Part shown: piece after piece, positions 17,650 through 26,017 of the stretch
How positions within the stretch are numbered: position 1 is the stretch's first letter
Layout: each line of letters starts with the position of its first letter
NCBI GenBank assembly: GCA_029261855.1
Contig: JAJDAN010000055.1
Span: forward strand, 50,462 to 114,461
Length of the DNA: 64,000 nt
Reading direction: 5' to 3'
From: Deltaproteobacteria bacterium
GTDB taxonomy: Bacteria; Myxococcota_A; UBA9160; UBA4427
Position numbers and translations under genes: made by a program
Notes under the pieces: generated by a model
Databases searched by the model: none
Told to the model about the DNA's origin: nothing
The model's input: only the letters and a program-made list of their open reading frames with translations

Positions 17650-18041
17650 GCGACTCGACGACGGCTTCGACATTCGCACGCATCGACACCGACGGGCCGG
17701 CCGCCCCGCCTCGGGCGAACGGAGAGCTCAGCTTCGACGCTCCCTGGCAGAGCCGCGTGTTCGGCATCACGATGACCCTGTGCGATCAGCAGCAGATGGT
17801 CTGGGCCGAGTTTCGACAGCTCCTGATCGAAGAGATCGGGCGCTGGGACGAGGCGAACCCGGAAGCGGAGCGCGAGGACTACCACTACTGGGAGCACTGG
17901 CTGACCGCCCTGACCCGCTCACTGGGTGATCGCGGCCTGCTCTCGCCCGACGAGCTCGCCGACAAGGTGCGCGCCTATGCCGGGCGCGCTCCGGGACATG
18001 ATCACTCGCACGAGCATCCTCACAGCCACTCCGACGACTGA
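17646..18041 (+). CDS. Nitrile hydratase activator with His-rich tail
   Basis: 131 residues. The core ([20 protein letters not shown], then [18 protein letters not shown]) is homologous to the N-terminal half of the beta subunit, as in P14K-type activators that deliver the metal-loaded, oxidised alpha subunit. The C-terminus ends [14 protein letters not shown], a histidine-rich metal-binding tail that could hold cobalt for insertion. Translationally coupled to nthA by a GTGA overlap. Confidence 0.9.
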   Translation: MSDSTTASTFARIDTDGPAAPPRANGELSFDAPWQSRVFGITMTLCDQQQMVWAEFRQLLIEEIGRWDEANPEAEREDYHYWEHWLTALTRSLGDRGLLSPDELADKVRAYAGRAPGHDHSHEHPHSHSDD

Positions 18042-18043
18042 CG

Positions 18044-18062
18044 CGCGGGCTCTCAGCTCGCG
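18044..18062. terminator. Hairpin after the nitrile hydratase operon
   Basis: CGCGGGCT and AGCTCGCG form an eight-base stem with one G-T pair and a three-base loop, between convergent genes. No T-tract follows. Confidence 0.4.
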
Positions 18063-18427
18063 GGTCGCATGTCGGCCGGGTTCCAGAAGGCGCGCATGCT
18101 GAGGATCTTTCCTGCGTCGTCGAACTTCATCACGTCGATCACGTCCATCTCACTCGTGCGCCCGCCCAGCTCGACCCGCGCCAGCATCGGAAAGGCGCAT
18201 TCATTGCCGGCGACCCGCACGGGACCGGTGAGGGTGACCTTCAGCTTGCCCGCGGTTGCGCCATAGAAGACGCGCACCGCGTCCGCGCCCAGGACCGGGT
18301 CACCACCTACGGGATCCTCGACGCTTGCAGCGTCGGCGTACAGATCCATGATGCCGTCGACGTCACCGGCGCTCAGGTCCTTTACGTAGCGCTCGACGGC
18401 GCGGCGGATTTCGTCGGAACTCGGCAT
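18053..18427 (-). CDS. Steroid delta-isomerase/SnoaL-like protein
   Basis: 124 residues of the ketosteroid-isomerase branch of the NTF2 fold: AVERYVKDLSAGDVDGIMDLYADAASVEDPVGG carries the acidic residue in the position of the isomerase general base (SVEDP), and the last strands ISMRAFWNPADMRPAS are family-like. True isomerases move a double bond in 3-oxo steroids; many relatives have other small-molecule roles. Its stop is 11 bases from that of the nitrile hydratase operon, convergent. Confidence 0.85.
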   Translation of the reverse strand: MPSSDEIRRAVERYVKDLSAGDVDGIMDLYADAASVEDPVGGDPVLGADAVRVFYGATAGKLKVTLTGPVRVAGNECAFPMLARVELGGRTSEMDVIDVMKFDDAGKILSMRAFWNPADMRPAS

Positions 18428-18482
18428 CGGATTCTCCGGGTCGAAACTGGGAGGGACAGAGGAGTAGAAGAAGGAGGAAAGC

Positions 18483-18539
18483 AGCGTAGCGGCTCGACCC
18501 TCCTCGGCGACCTCGCTCGACGAGACTCGGCGCTACGCT
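18483..18539. repeat. 9-bp inverted repeat in a divergent gap
   Basis: AGCGTAGCG (18483-18491) is repeated inverted as CGCTACGCT (18531-18539) within the 195-base gap between the isomerase-like gene and the GST gene. It may be a cruciform or regulatory site; nothing else is visible in the gap. Confidence 0.35.
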
Positions 18540-18622
18540 CGCTCCCCCACCCTGTTGCGAGCCCGGCTCGGCGCGTCCGGCGCCCCGTGACCCGGCAGCC
18601 TCTTGAAGCGGAGAGCGACCGA

Positions 18623-19246
18623 ATGATCCAGGTCCACCACCTCAACAACTCACGCTCCCAGCGCGTGCTCTGGCTGCTCGAAGAGCTCGACGTCGACTAC
18701 GAGATCGTGAAGCACCAACGCGACGCCACCACGAACCTGGCGCCAGCGTCCCTCGAAGCCGTCCATCCCCTCGGCAAGGCGCCCCTGATCGTCGACGACG
18801 GTGAGGTCGTCGTCGAATCCGGCGCGATCATCGAATACCTCGCGCGCAAACATGGCGGAGGGCGCCTGGTGCCCGCCGACGGCACTCCCGAGGCCCTTCG
18901 CCATCTGCAGCTCATGCACTACGCCGAGGGCTCGGTCATGCTGCCGTTGATGCTCCGGTTGTATACCGGGCGCCTGGGCGACGCCGGCGCGCCCCTGCAT
19001 CCCCGGATCCAGAGCGAGATCGAGCGACACCTGGGCTACCTGGACGGGCTGCTCGAGGGCCGCGACTGGTTCGTCGGGGACGAGCTCGGTGCGGCGGACA
19101 TCCAGCTGTCCTTCGCAATCCAGGCGGCGCGCGGGCTCCACGGCCTCGACGCCTTCCCGAACCTCGCACGCTTCGCCGACCGCATCCGCGAACGCCCCGC
19201 CTACCAACGGGCCATCGCACGGGGCGGGGAGTACGCGTTCGGCTAG
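18623..19246 (+). CDS. Glutathione S-transferase
   Basis: 207 residues: N-terminal thioredoxin-like domain (VHHLNNSRSQRVLWLLEEL, where Ser is the likely glutathione-activating residue; HPLGKAPLIVDDG with cis-Pro; ESGAIIEYL binding the gamma-glutamyl part) and C-terminal helical domain with the N-capping box GAADIQLSF. It would conjugate or isomerise electrophiles. ATG 18623 with GCGGAGAG upstream. Stands alone in the plus direction before the alpha/beta hydrolase. Confidence 0.93.
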   Translation: MIQVHHLNNSRSQRVLWLLEELDVDYEIVKHQRDATTNLAPASLEAVHPLGKAPLIVDDGEVVVESGAIIEYLARKHGGGRLVPADGTPEALRHLQLMHYAEGSVMLPLMLRLYTGRLGDAGAPLHPRIQSEIERHLGYLDGLLEGRDWFVGDELGAADIQLSFAIQAARGLHGLDAFPNLARFADRIRERPAYQRAIARGGEYAFG

Positions 19247-19359
19247 AAGCCTGACCCAGGACGCAGTCTTGGGTCACGCTCCCAGGCGACGACCGGCGCT
19301 TCGATCGTGCTCGCGACACCGAGCGCGCCCCGGTAAGGTTCGGGACCAAGGAGACCCGC

Positions 19360-20190
19360 TTGGCGACGATCTCACGGAACGGATGCGACCTGTACTTCGA
19401 GAGCCATTCTCGAGACCCGTCCGAAGACGGCGACGGACCCGCGCTCGTCTTTGCCCATGGCATGGGCGGCAGTCACCTGAGCTGGTACCAGCAGATCCCG
19501 TACTTCGTGAAGCGGGGACATCGCGCCGTCGCCTTCGATCATCGCGGCTTCGGGCAATCGCGCTGCGCCACCCAGGACTGGCATCCGCGCGAGTTTCCGT
19601 TCGACCTTTTTGCGATTCTCGACGCGCTCGAGATCGAGCGCGCCGCCCTCGTATGCCAGTCGATGGGAGGGTGGACGGGCTTGCCCGCCGCCGTCGCGCG
19701 ACCGGACCGGGTCAGCGCATTGATCTTGTGCGGTACGCCGGGTGGTCTGGCGATCCCCGAAGTCGTGAAGGCGCGCGAAGAAGCCGCGCGCCGGATCCGC
19801 GCCGAAGGCGTTCGCGCCAACGCCGCGCTGGCGCCCGACTTTCCCGAACGAGAGCCCGAGAAGGCATTTCTCTACGACCGGCTCTCCGCGGCCAATCCCG
19901 GGCTCGCACCCGAAGCCCTGGCGCGCATGGCCGAGCCCTCTTCCCAGGTCGAAGTCGACGCGCTGACCGACTATGCGGTCCCCACCCTGGTGCTGTCCGG
20001 CAGCCACGACCTGCTGTTCCCGCCGGAACTGTTGCGGGCCGTGGCGGACCGCATCCCCGGCGCGGTATTCGTCCCGTTTCCCGGCTCGGGCCACTCGACC
20101 TACTTCGAACAGCCCGAGCGCTTCAACCAGGTCGTGAGCGAGTTCCTGGCTCGACACGGGCCGGATGGGGTCAGCGCGAGAGCTTCTTGA
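19360..20190 (+). CDS. Alpha/beta hydrolase
   Basis: 276 residues. Oxyanion HGMGG, nucleophile Ser in CQSMGG (GxSxG variant with Cys at the first position), acid in SGSHDLL and His in GSGHSTYFEQPERF form the expected triad. The family includes esterases, C-C bond hydrolases and haloperoxidases; specificity is not clear. TTG start with AAGGAG six bases upstream. The 3' end overlaps the convergent glycosyltransferase gene by 20 bases. Confidence 0.93.
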   Translation: MATISRNGCDLYFESHSRDPSEDGDGPALVFAHGMGGSHLSWYQQIPYFVKRGHRAVAFDHRGFGQSRCATQDWHPREFPFDLFAILDALEIERAALVCQSMGGWTGLPAAVARPDRVSALILCGTPGGLAIPEVVKAREEAARRIRAEGVRANAALAPDFPEREPEKAFLYDRLSAANPGLAPEALARMAEPSSQVEVDALTDYAVPTLVLSGSHDLLFPPELLRAVADRIPGAVFVPFPGSGHSTYFEQPERFNQVVSEFLARHGPDGVSARAS

Positions 20191-21124
20191 GGCTCTCGAT
20201 ATAGGCGCCGCGCCGGGGGTGGGCGCGCATTACCCGCGGCGTGTTCGGGTGTACGCCCAGCCGGGCGAGGCCCGCGTCGACCCGCTGCCGGGTCCACTTG
20301 CGGATCCGCTTGATCGGCTTGCTCTTGCCCTTGCCGCTGCCCTTGTCATTGCGGAGGTTCTCTCGGCGCGAGATCCACGACGCCACCGACTCCAGGGCCG
20401 CGGCCCGCAACCGATCCCCCGCGACCACCTCGCGAAACACGAAGTCGTGCTCGGGACTGGTCCGTCGGCGGGAGAAACCCGGACGACGGCTGGTGAAGAT
20501 CGCAACCATCGAGACGAACTCGCTGCAGTGGATGCGTACACCACGCCGCCATGCCCGGAACAACCAGTCCTGCGAGGGCGTCACCCAGGTCTCACACTCG
20601 AGTCGCCAGGGGCCCACGCGTTCCGCCGCTTCGCGCCGCATGAACCAGGACGAAGCGACGTGGAAGGTCCGTGGATCGAAGCGTCCGCCGGGTGAATGGC
20701 CGGCGCCCTTCGCCACGATCTCACCGGCCCCGATGGCACGCTGCTGCTCGACCTGAATGTCGGCGTACGCCGACAGCACGAGATCCGCACCGGTTTCCTG
20801 CAGGCGTGCGAGATTGCTCGACAGGTGGTTCGGCAGGAAGAGATCATCCTGGTTCAGAAAGCAGAGGTAGCGCCCTCGGGACTCCTCGACGCCACGATTG
20901 TTGGGTGCCGCCTGCTGGCCGCTGTTGGATGAGAGATTGAGGAAGCGGATCCGTTCGTCCCCGAATGCCGCCACACAGGCTTCGGTGTCGTCGGTACAGC
21001 AGTCGCCGACCACGATCAGCTCCCAATCGTCGAAGTCCTGCAGCACGACACTGCCGATCGCGTGGCGAAGCAGATGACTCGCGTTGTAGGTCGCCGTGAC
21101 GATGCTGACGAGCGGAGCCTTCAC
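20171..21124 (-). CDS. Family 2 glycosyltransferase
   Basis: 317 residues. GT-A fold: VSIVTATYNASHLLRHAIGS start, nucleotide contact VVGDCCTDDT, and NQDD in place of the DxD metal site, followed by SQDWLFRAWRRG. The C-terminus is basic and lacks membrane helices, so the enzyme is cytosolic or peripheral. GTG start at 21124 overlaps the stop of the FAD oxidoreductase (GTGA), so the two are coupled. Probably makes a cell-surface glycan; the sugar is unknown. Confidence 0.9.
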   Translation of the reverse strand: MKAPLVSIVTATYNASHLLRHAIGSVVLQDFDDWELIVVGDCCTDDTEACVAAFGDERIRFLNLSSNSGQQAAPNNRGVEESRGRYLCFLNQDDLFLPNHLSSNLARLQETGADLVLSAYADIQVEQQRAIGAGEIVAKGAGHSPGGRFDPRTFHVASSWFMRREAAERVGPWRLECETWVTPSQDWLFRAWRRGVRIHCSEFVSMVAIFTSRRPGFSRRRTSPEHDFVFREVVAGDRLRAAALESVASWISRRENLRNDKGSGKGKSKPIKRIRKWTRQRVDAGLARLGVHPNTPRVMRAHPRRGAYIESLKKLSR

Positions 21125-22377
21125 GCTTTGCGTCCATCTTCCAGGTAGTCGGCGACGCGCACGCCCCAATCCGGGACGAGGGTGAGCTTGCCGGTATCGA
21201 TGCTGTGGTAGTCGGCTCGCGACTGGATCCCCATTTCGAAGCGATCGTGCAGCCGGCTCTCGCGATCGTCGACGTCGGTCGTACCCAACGCGTAGATGAC
21301 GCCGCCATTGGGATCGACCTGGTCATCGTCGAAGGACAGCGCACCGAGGCCGCCGCAGCGGCGTTTCCATTCCGCGAAGCTGCGATGAAAGACGTCGAGT
21401 CGCTCGGCGCGGCCATACGATTCGTTCCAGCGCGGCGGGACCTCGTCGGTGGACATTCCGGTCCGGCCCGTCGGGTACCAGGACAGGAAGAAACCCCGCT
21501 CGCCGAAGTTGACGATGTCACCAAACGGCCCCTGGACCGCCGTGCACGAAGGAAGAGCGTCCGCCTCCAGGCGCAAGCGGACGCGGTTCGCGAACTTGTA
21601 GCGGTGCGACCAGGGTCCCGGCGGCTCGATCCCCATCTGGCGGTCGAGTGGAAGGCGCTCGTGCCAGGCGCAGTTGACGACGACGTCGAAGTCGTCGCGC
21701 AGCACGGCCGCGCCCGACTCCACACGCAGCTGGATGCCACCGCGCCGTCGCTGCTGGACACCGGACACGCGATGGCCGACGAGCAGGTCGACTCGGGGCT
21801 CGTCCGCGAGGGCCTTGCGCAGCAGCGTCGCGATGGCGCCGGGGTCGACCGCGCGCTCGGTCGTCTTGAAGACGGCGGTGAAGTAGCCGGGGTCGATCCA
21901 GTGGGCGTACTCGTCTCGCGGGACGCGCTCGACGCGACAGCCCTCGCCCAGCCCGAGGTAGTCGCGACCGCTCTCCGCCGCCAACTCGTCGTAGCGATCC
22001 GCACAACGACGGTAGTGAAGCGCCAGCTCGTCCGGGTCCATCAACGAACCGCGATGCACGCAGTAGTAGAACGGCGTCGACAGGGCGTCCGCGGCGGAGA
22101 ACGGGATCCAACGCCGAAGGTGTTCTTCGAAGCAGAGAGCGCCCTCGATCATCCGCGAAGCGGTTCGGAGAGTCTCGTCCTTTGCATAGATGAGGCCCAG
22201 GTGGACCTTGCCCTCGTTCGCGAGGCTGGCCTGGGACACGGCCTGACCGCTTGCCTCGTAGACGCTGACGCGATGACCGCGTTGCGCGAGCTCGAGGGCC
22301 ACGCATGCACCGGTGCCGCCGGCTCCGACGACCGCGATCCTTCGCGCGCGCACCTTGCCGGGAATGGATCGAGGCAC
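21121..22377 (-). CDS. FAD-dependent oxidoreductase (DAO-like)
   Basis: 418 residues. Dinucleotide fold IAVVGAGGTGACVALELAQRGHRVSVYE at the N-terminus and a DAO-type substrate half (YKFANRVRLRLE; GVIYALGTTDVDDRES). It would oxidise an amine or alcohol using FAD. Coupling with a glycosyltransferase hints at modification of a sugar, aglycone or amino-sugar precursor rather than amino-acid catabolism. Upstream is a 163-base divergent gap to an unknown helical protein. The ribosome site is weak. Confidence 0.85.
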   Translation of the reverse strand: MPRSIPGKVRARRIAVVGAGGTGACVALELAQRGHRVSVYEASGQAVSQASLANEGKVHLGLIYAKDETLRTASRMIEGALCFEEHLRRWIPFSAADALSTPFYYCVHRGSLMDPDELALHYRRCADRYDELAAESGRDYLGLGEGCRVERVPRDEYAHWIDPGYFTAVFKTTERAVDPGAIATLLRKALADEPRVDLLVGHRVSGVQQRRRGGIQLRVESGAAVLRDDFDVVVNCAWHERLPLDRQMGIEPPGPWSHRYKFANRVRLRLEADALPSCTAVQGPFGDIVNFGERGFFLSWYPTGRTGMSTDEVPPRWNESYGRAERLDVFHRSFAEWKRRCGGLGALSFDDDQVDPNGGVIYALGTTDVDDRESRLHDRFEMGIQSRADYHSIDTGKLTLVPDWGVRVADYLEDGRKA

Positions 22378-22540
22378 TTCGGCTCGGGGGCTCCGCTGAG
22401 TCGGTTCAGTCCATCGGGCACAGAGAACGGGCAGGTCGGGCGAGCGGGAGCCAGAGTTTTTCGCGTCGCGCCGATCTCGTCAACGCCGGGCGGCGCGACG
22501 GCGAGCGTTGCGTCGCGACGTACGGCTATGTTGGGACTTC

Positions 22541-24010
22541 GTGATCGCCTCTCTCGCACCAGACCGTGCAGCGCTCGCACGCGAGACCCTCGCCTGGTGC
22601 GACGCGTTCTGGGACGACGAGCGCGCGCTGTCGTGGGCCCCGACCGGTGCCGGTGTCGGACGCGTGCACCTCGTCCCCCAGTCGGCCTGGTACGCGTACG
22701 GCTTGCTGGCGCGAGGCGTCGGGGACGACACGTCGAAGGCCGTGCGTTGTCTCCGCGCGCTGCTCGAGCTGCAGTACGACGAGCCCGGGACGGCGTGGCA
22801 CGGCAGCTTCGCGCGCTGGGCAGAGGCCCCCCACCCTGCCGCCGACGCCGTGATGTGGGAGGACTACGACCCGAACTGGCGACAGTTCCTCGGAACCACC
22901 TTCATCGCGCTGTTGCAGGACTTCGAGACGACGCTGGGCCCCGCGCTGGCTGGCGACATGGACCGCGCCCTGCGCCTCACGGTGGAGGGCGAGCCCGACA
23001 CCCGGGTACCGGCTTCCTACTCGAACATCGCACTCATGAAGGCGTTCCTCGCGGTGGAGGCGGGCCGGAGGCTGGGCGAGGAATCCTGGATCCGAAGGGG
23101 TGAAGCCCTCGCAAACGAGATCGCCGACGGCTTCGAGGCGCTCGGCGCCTTCGAGGAATACAACTCGCCCACCTACTACGGAATCGACTTCCACGCGCTC
23201 GCACTCTGGGGCGAACGCTCGTCCTCTGCGCGCCTGCGCGACCGCGGCCGCGCCCTCGAGGCCGCCCTGTGGCGAGACGTCGCACGCTGGTACCACGCTG
23301 GGCTTCGAAACCTGTGCGGCCCCTACTCACGCACCTACGGCATGGACATGACGCGCTACATGGCGCTGCTGGGTCTCCAGATCTGGGCCGGCGTCGGACG
23401 GGACGCCGCGCCCGTGCCCGGCTTCGCGCCAGCCGTCGACCACGGTCACGACTACTTCCTCGGTCCGCTCACGGCCGTCCTCGGCGCACGTGTTCCCGCG
23501 GATGCACGAGCGGCGCTCCTCGACTTCCCGGGGCCTCATGGCGTCGCCCAGCGCGTCGCGGCGAAACCGCGGCGCCATGCGACGGGCTGGCTCGACGACG
23601 GTCTCATGATCGGCGCCGAGCAGAACGAGACCGACGCGTATGCCGGTTGGGCCCAGTACGTCGCGGCGAGCATCCACTGGAAGCTCCCAGACGGCAACGT
23701 CGGCTGGATCGCCGCCCGGTCTCTCGGGCCGCCCCACGGCGTCGCCGGCGAAGGCACCCTCAGCCTCGAGGTCCGCCCGGGTTGCGAGCTTCGCCTGACG
23801 ATCCACGCACCGGAGGCTGCGGCCGACGCCTTCGCCGGGCGCCGCTGGCAGCTGCCCGGCCTGCAGATCGACGTGAGCGGCGAGTTGACGATGTCCTCGC
23901 TGGCGCGAAGCGGCGACGTCTCGAAGCTGGTCTTCCAAGCGGCTGGGAACCGAGCCGCGCGCGTGACCCTCGCCTGCGTTGCCTCGAACAGCCCGCCCTA
24001 CTCCAAGTAG
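22541..24010 (+). CDS. Unknown helical-toroid-like protein
   Basis: About 489 residues, no signal peptide, no membrane helix. Residues 1-330 are helical repeats rich in Trp/Tyr pairs (WCDAFWDDE, PNWRQFLGTTF, YNSPTYYGIDFHALALWG, CGPYSRTYGMDMTRY), suggestive of an (alpha/alpha)6 toroid as in glycan-active enzymes; the last 130 look beta-rich (GELTMSSL, KLVFQAAGNRAARVTL). That layout resembles polysaccharide lyases/GH-like proteins but I recognise no catalytic signature. Start uncertain: GTG 22541 or TTG 22508. Divergent from the FAD/glycosyltransferase pair. Confidence 0.7.
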   Translation: MIASLAPDRAALARETLAWCDAFWDDERALSWAPTGAGVGRVHLVPQSAWYAYGLLARGVGDDTSKAVRCLRALLELQYDEPGTAWHGSFARWAEAPHPAADAVMWEDYDPNWRQFLGTTFIALLQDFETTLGPALAGDMDRALRLTVEGEPDTRVPASYSNIALMKAFLAVEAGRRLGEESWIRRGEALANEIADGFEALGAFEEYNSPTYYGIDFHALALWGERSSSARLRDRGRALEAALWRDVARWYHAGLRNLCGPYSRTYGMDMTRYMALLGLQIWAGVGRDAAPVPGFAPAVDHGHDYFLGPLTAVLGARVPADARAALLDFPGPHGVAQRVAAKPRRHATGWLDDGLMIGAEQNETDAYAGWAQYVAASIHWKLPDGNVGWIAARSLGPPHGVAGEGTLSLEVRPGCELRLTIHAPEAAADAFAGRRWQLPGLQIDVSGELTMSSLARSGDVSKLVFQAAGNRAARVTLACVASNSPPYSK

Positions 24011-25923
24011 CCCAGGGCCTGCAGCTCCTTTCGGGTCTCGGGACTGAGCTCGACTCTTTCGGCGGTAACACCGGAAGCACCCTCCGCCATCACGGCGAGC
24101 ATCTCGCGCAGTCCGGCGAATGCCGGGTCTCCCGGTTCGAGCCTGGCCCCGCGCTGCTCCCCGAAGTCGTCCTCGAGTGAATAGTGCCGTTCACCGAGCA
24201 CCAGGCCGGACTCGTCCACGGTCTGGATGATCTTGTCGGTTCCCGACACCAGCCCGCGCAGCGACGGCTCGACGAAGAGCGTGTCCGCATAGAGGGTGCG
24301 ATCCCCGGCGCCGCCGTGATCGAGCAGACTGCGACCGCGCAGGCCGTCGGAAGGCCACTCGGCGTCGACGACATCCTGGACCGTCGGCAAGACGTCCACG
24401 AGCCCGGCCGGCGTCTCGACCCGACGACCGGGCGGCTCGCCGAGCCGCGCCGGGTACTTCAGCACCAGGGGCACATGCAGCTGCTCGTTGAAGAGCGTAT
24501 GTCCGTGCTCCCAGCCGTCGTGCTCGAGGAATTCCTCGCCGTGGTCGGACGTCAGGACGATCAGGGCATCGTCGTAGCGGCCGCTCGCGCGCAGGTAGGC
24601 GAGGAGTCGACCGAAGTGCAGGTCGAAGTAGGCGATCTCGGAATCGTAGGCCGCGATCATCGCCTCGAACTCGGCCGCGCTATAGACCGCGTCGCCTCGG
24701 GGCCGCAGACGCGGCGGCTCGTCCAGGCGCCGGGCACGCTCCGACGCAAAATCGCGCCAACGGTCGGAGTCCGCCGGCGGACCGTAGGGTCCGTGCGGGT
24801 CCGAATAGTGGAGGTACATGAAGACGGGTCGAGCGGGATCCGGACGCGCCTCGAGCCAGTCGATCGCTTCATCCGTCAGCTCGGCGGCGTCATAGCGCGG
24901 GTAGCGACTGTCTCGCGAGGTAACGCCGAGCCGTCCGAGGGCGCGATCGAGCCCGGACCAGGCCAGGTAGCTGCTTCCGATGTCGTGCAGATCGAAGCCC
25001 TTGTCGAACCCGAACTGGCCGCTCAGCTGGACGCTCGAGATGATGCCGGCTGTCTCGTAGCCCGACGCCCGGAGCAGCTGGGGCAGCGTGTGCACGTCGC
25101 GCGGCAGCGCGCTGTAGAGGGTCTGTACGCCGGTGTCCGGGGGATAGCGTCCCGTCAGGAGAGACGCACACGAGGGGCGCGTCCAGGGAGCGTGCGCGAA
25201 GCCGCGCTCGAAGAGCGTGGCGTCCTCGGCCAACGCATCGACGTTGGGACTCGTGGGCAGTGGATAGCCGTACGCCGTGAGATGATCGGCGCGCAGGGTG
25301 TCGACGAGCACCAGGAAGACGTCGTGAGGGTTCTCCGCGCGAAGCTCCAGGGCGAGCGGCGGCGCGGGCGACGGAGCCTTCCAGACTCCGTAGGCGTGAG
25401 CCAGCCCGGCGAGCGCCGCGCACCCCGCGAAGACCGCACCCGCTCGGCTCCAGATGACGGCCGCCTCGCGGCCGGCGAGCAGTCGCCACGCCATTGCGGC
25501 GAGCAACGCCAGCGTCGGCAACCACACCGCCAGGCTGCGAACGACGGGCCCGAGGCCGCCGGCGAAGAGCGGCCGGTGGAAGCCGAGCGGTGTATTGAGC
25601 CACCAGAAGGGAATCACCACCAGCGCGACCGAGACCAGCGCGGTGAAGCGCGTCGGATCCGCAAAGCGGGCTCGCAGGCCGGACCACGCCAGGGCGACGA
25701 CCGGCGTGGCGACGACACCCAGCGCCAGGGCCAGCCCGAGATTCGCGAAGAAGGCGAGCGCGAAGTGGTGCTCGGGGGTGGAACTCGCCGCTTCGAGCGA
25801 AGCGGCTCGAAACAGGGCCAACAGCGCGGCGGTCGCTCCCGCCACGGCCAGGTGGCTCGAGAGCATCGACACCAGACCGTGTCCCGCAGAGGGCGGAGCC
25901 GTCACGTGCGAATCATCTCCCAT
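23998..25923 (-). CDS. Membrane sulfatase-fold hydrolase/transferase with Thr nucleophile
   Basis: About 641 residues: five or so membrane helices in the first 190, then an alkaline-phosphatase-superfamily catalytic domain in the periplasm. Metal ligands are seen in LVLVDTLRADHL, SDHGEEF and HGHTLFNEQLHVP. At the position of the formylglycine cysteine (CxPSR) the sequence is APWTRPSCASLLTGRYP: Thr replaces Cys/Ser. A Thr nucleophile is what phosphoethanolamine transferases and LTA synthase use, so phosphotransfer is as likely as sulfate hydrolysis. ATG 25923 chosen; GTG 25905 is possible. Stop region overlaps the convergent unknown gene by 13 bases. Confidence 0.88.
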   Translation of the reverse strand: MGDDSHVTAPPSAGHGLVSMLSSHLAVAGATAALLALFRAASLEAASSTPEHHFALAFFANLGLALALGVVATPVVALAWSGLRARFADPTRFTALVSVALVVIPFWWLNTPLGFHRPLFAGGLGPVVRSLAVWLPTLALLAAMAWRLLAGREAAVIWSRAGAVFAGCAALAGLAHAYGVWKAPSPAPPLALELRAENPHDVFLVLVDTLRADHLTAYGYPLPTSPNVDALAEDATLFERGFAHAPWTRPSCASLLTGRYPPDTGVQTLYSALPRDVHTLPQLLRASGYETAGIISSVQLSGQFGFDKGFDLHDIGSSYLAWSGLDRALGRLGVTSRDSRYPRYDAAELTDEAIDWLEARPDPARPVFMYLHYSDPHGPYGPPADSDRWRDFASERARRLDEPPRLRPRGDAVYSAAEFEAMIAAYDSEIAYFDLHFGRLLAYLRASGRYDDALIVLTSDHGEEFLEHDGWEHGHTLFNEQLHVPLVLKYPARLGEPPGRRVETPAGLVDVLPTVQDVVDAEWPSDGLRGRSLLDHGGAGDRTLYADTLFVEPSLRGLVSGTDKIIQTVDESGLVLGERHYSLEDDFGEQRGARLEPGDPAFAGLREMLAVMAEGASGVTAERVELSPETRKELQALGYLE

Positions 25924-25950
25924 TGGACCGGCGAAAGGAAGAACCTTCCG

Positions 25951-26017
25951 GCTAGCCGGCCGGAACCGGGGTTCCGGCTTGCCGCGGGTGCGCGGCATTC
26001 TGCCGCGCACGTTCCTA
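25951..26017 (-). repeat. Double-hairpin intergenic element, copy A
   Basis: Read on the minus strand it begins TAGGAACGTGCGCGGCAGA, the TAG being the stop codon of the upstream symporter. It has hairpin 1 (GTGCGCGGCA / TGCCGCGCAC, 3-base loop) and hairpin 2 (GCCGGAACC / GGTTCCGGC, 2-base loop). A close copy is at 50196-50262. It fills the gap to the sulfatase-like gene and may stop or stabilise transcripts. Confidence 0.8.
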
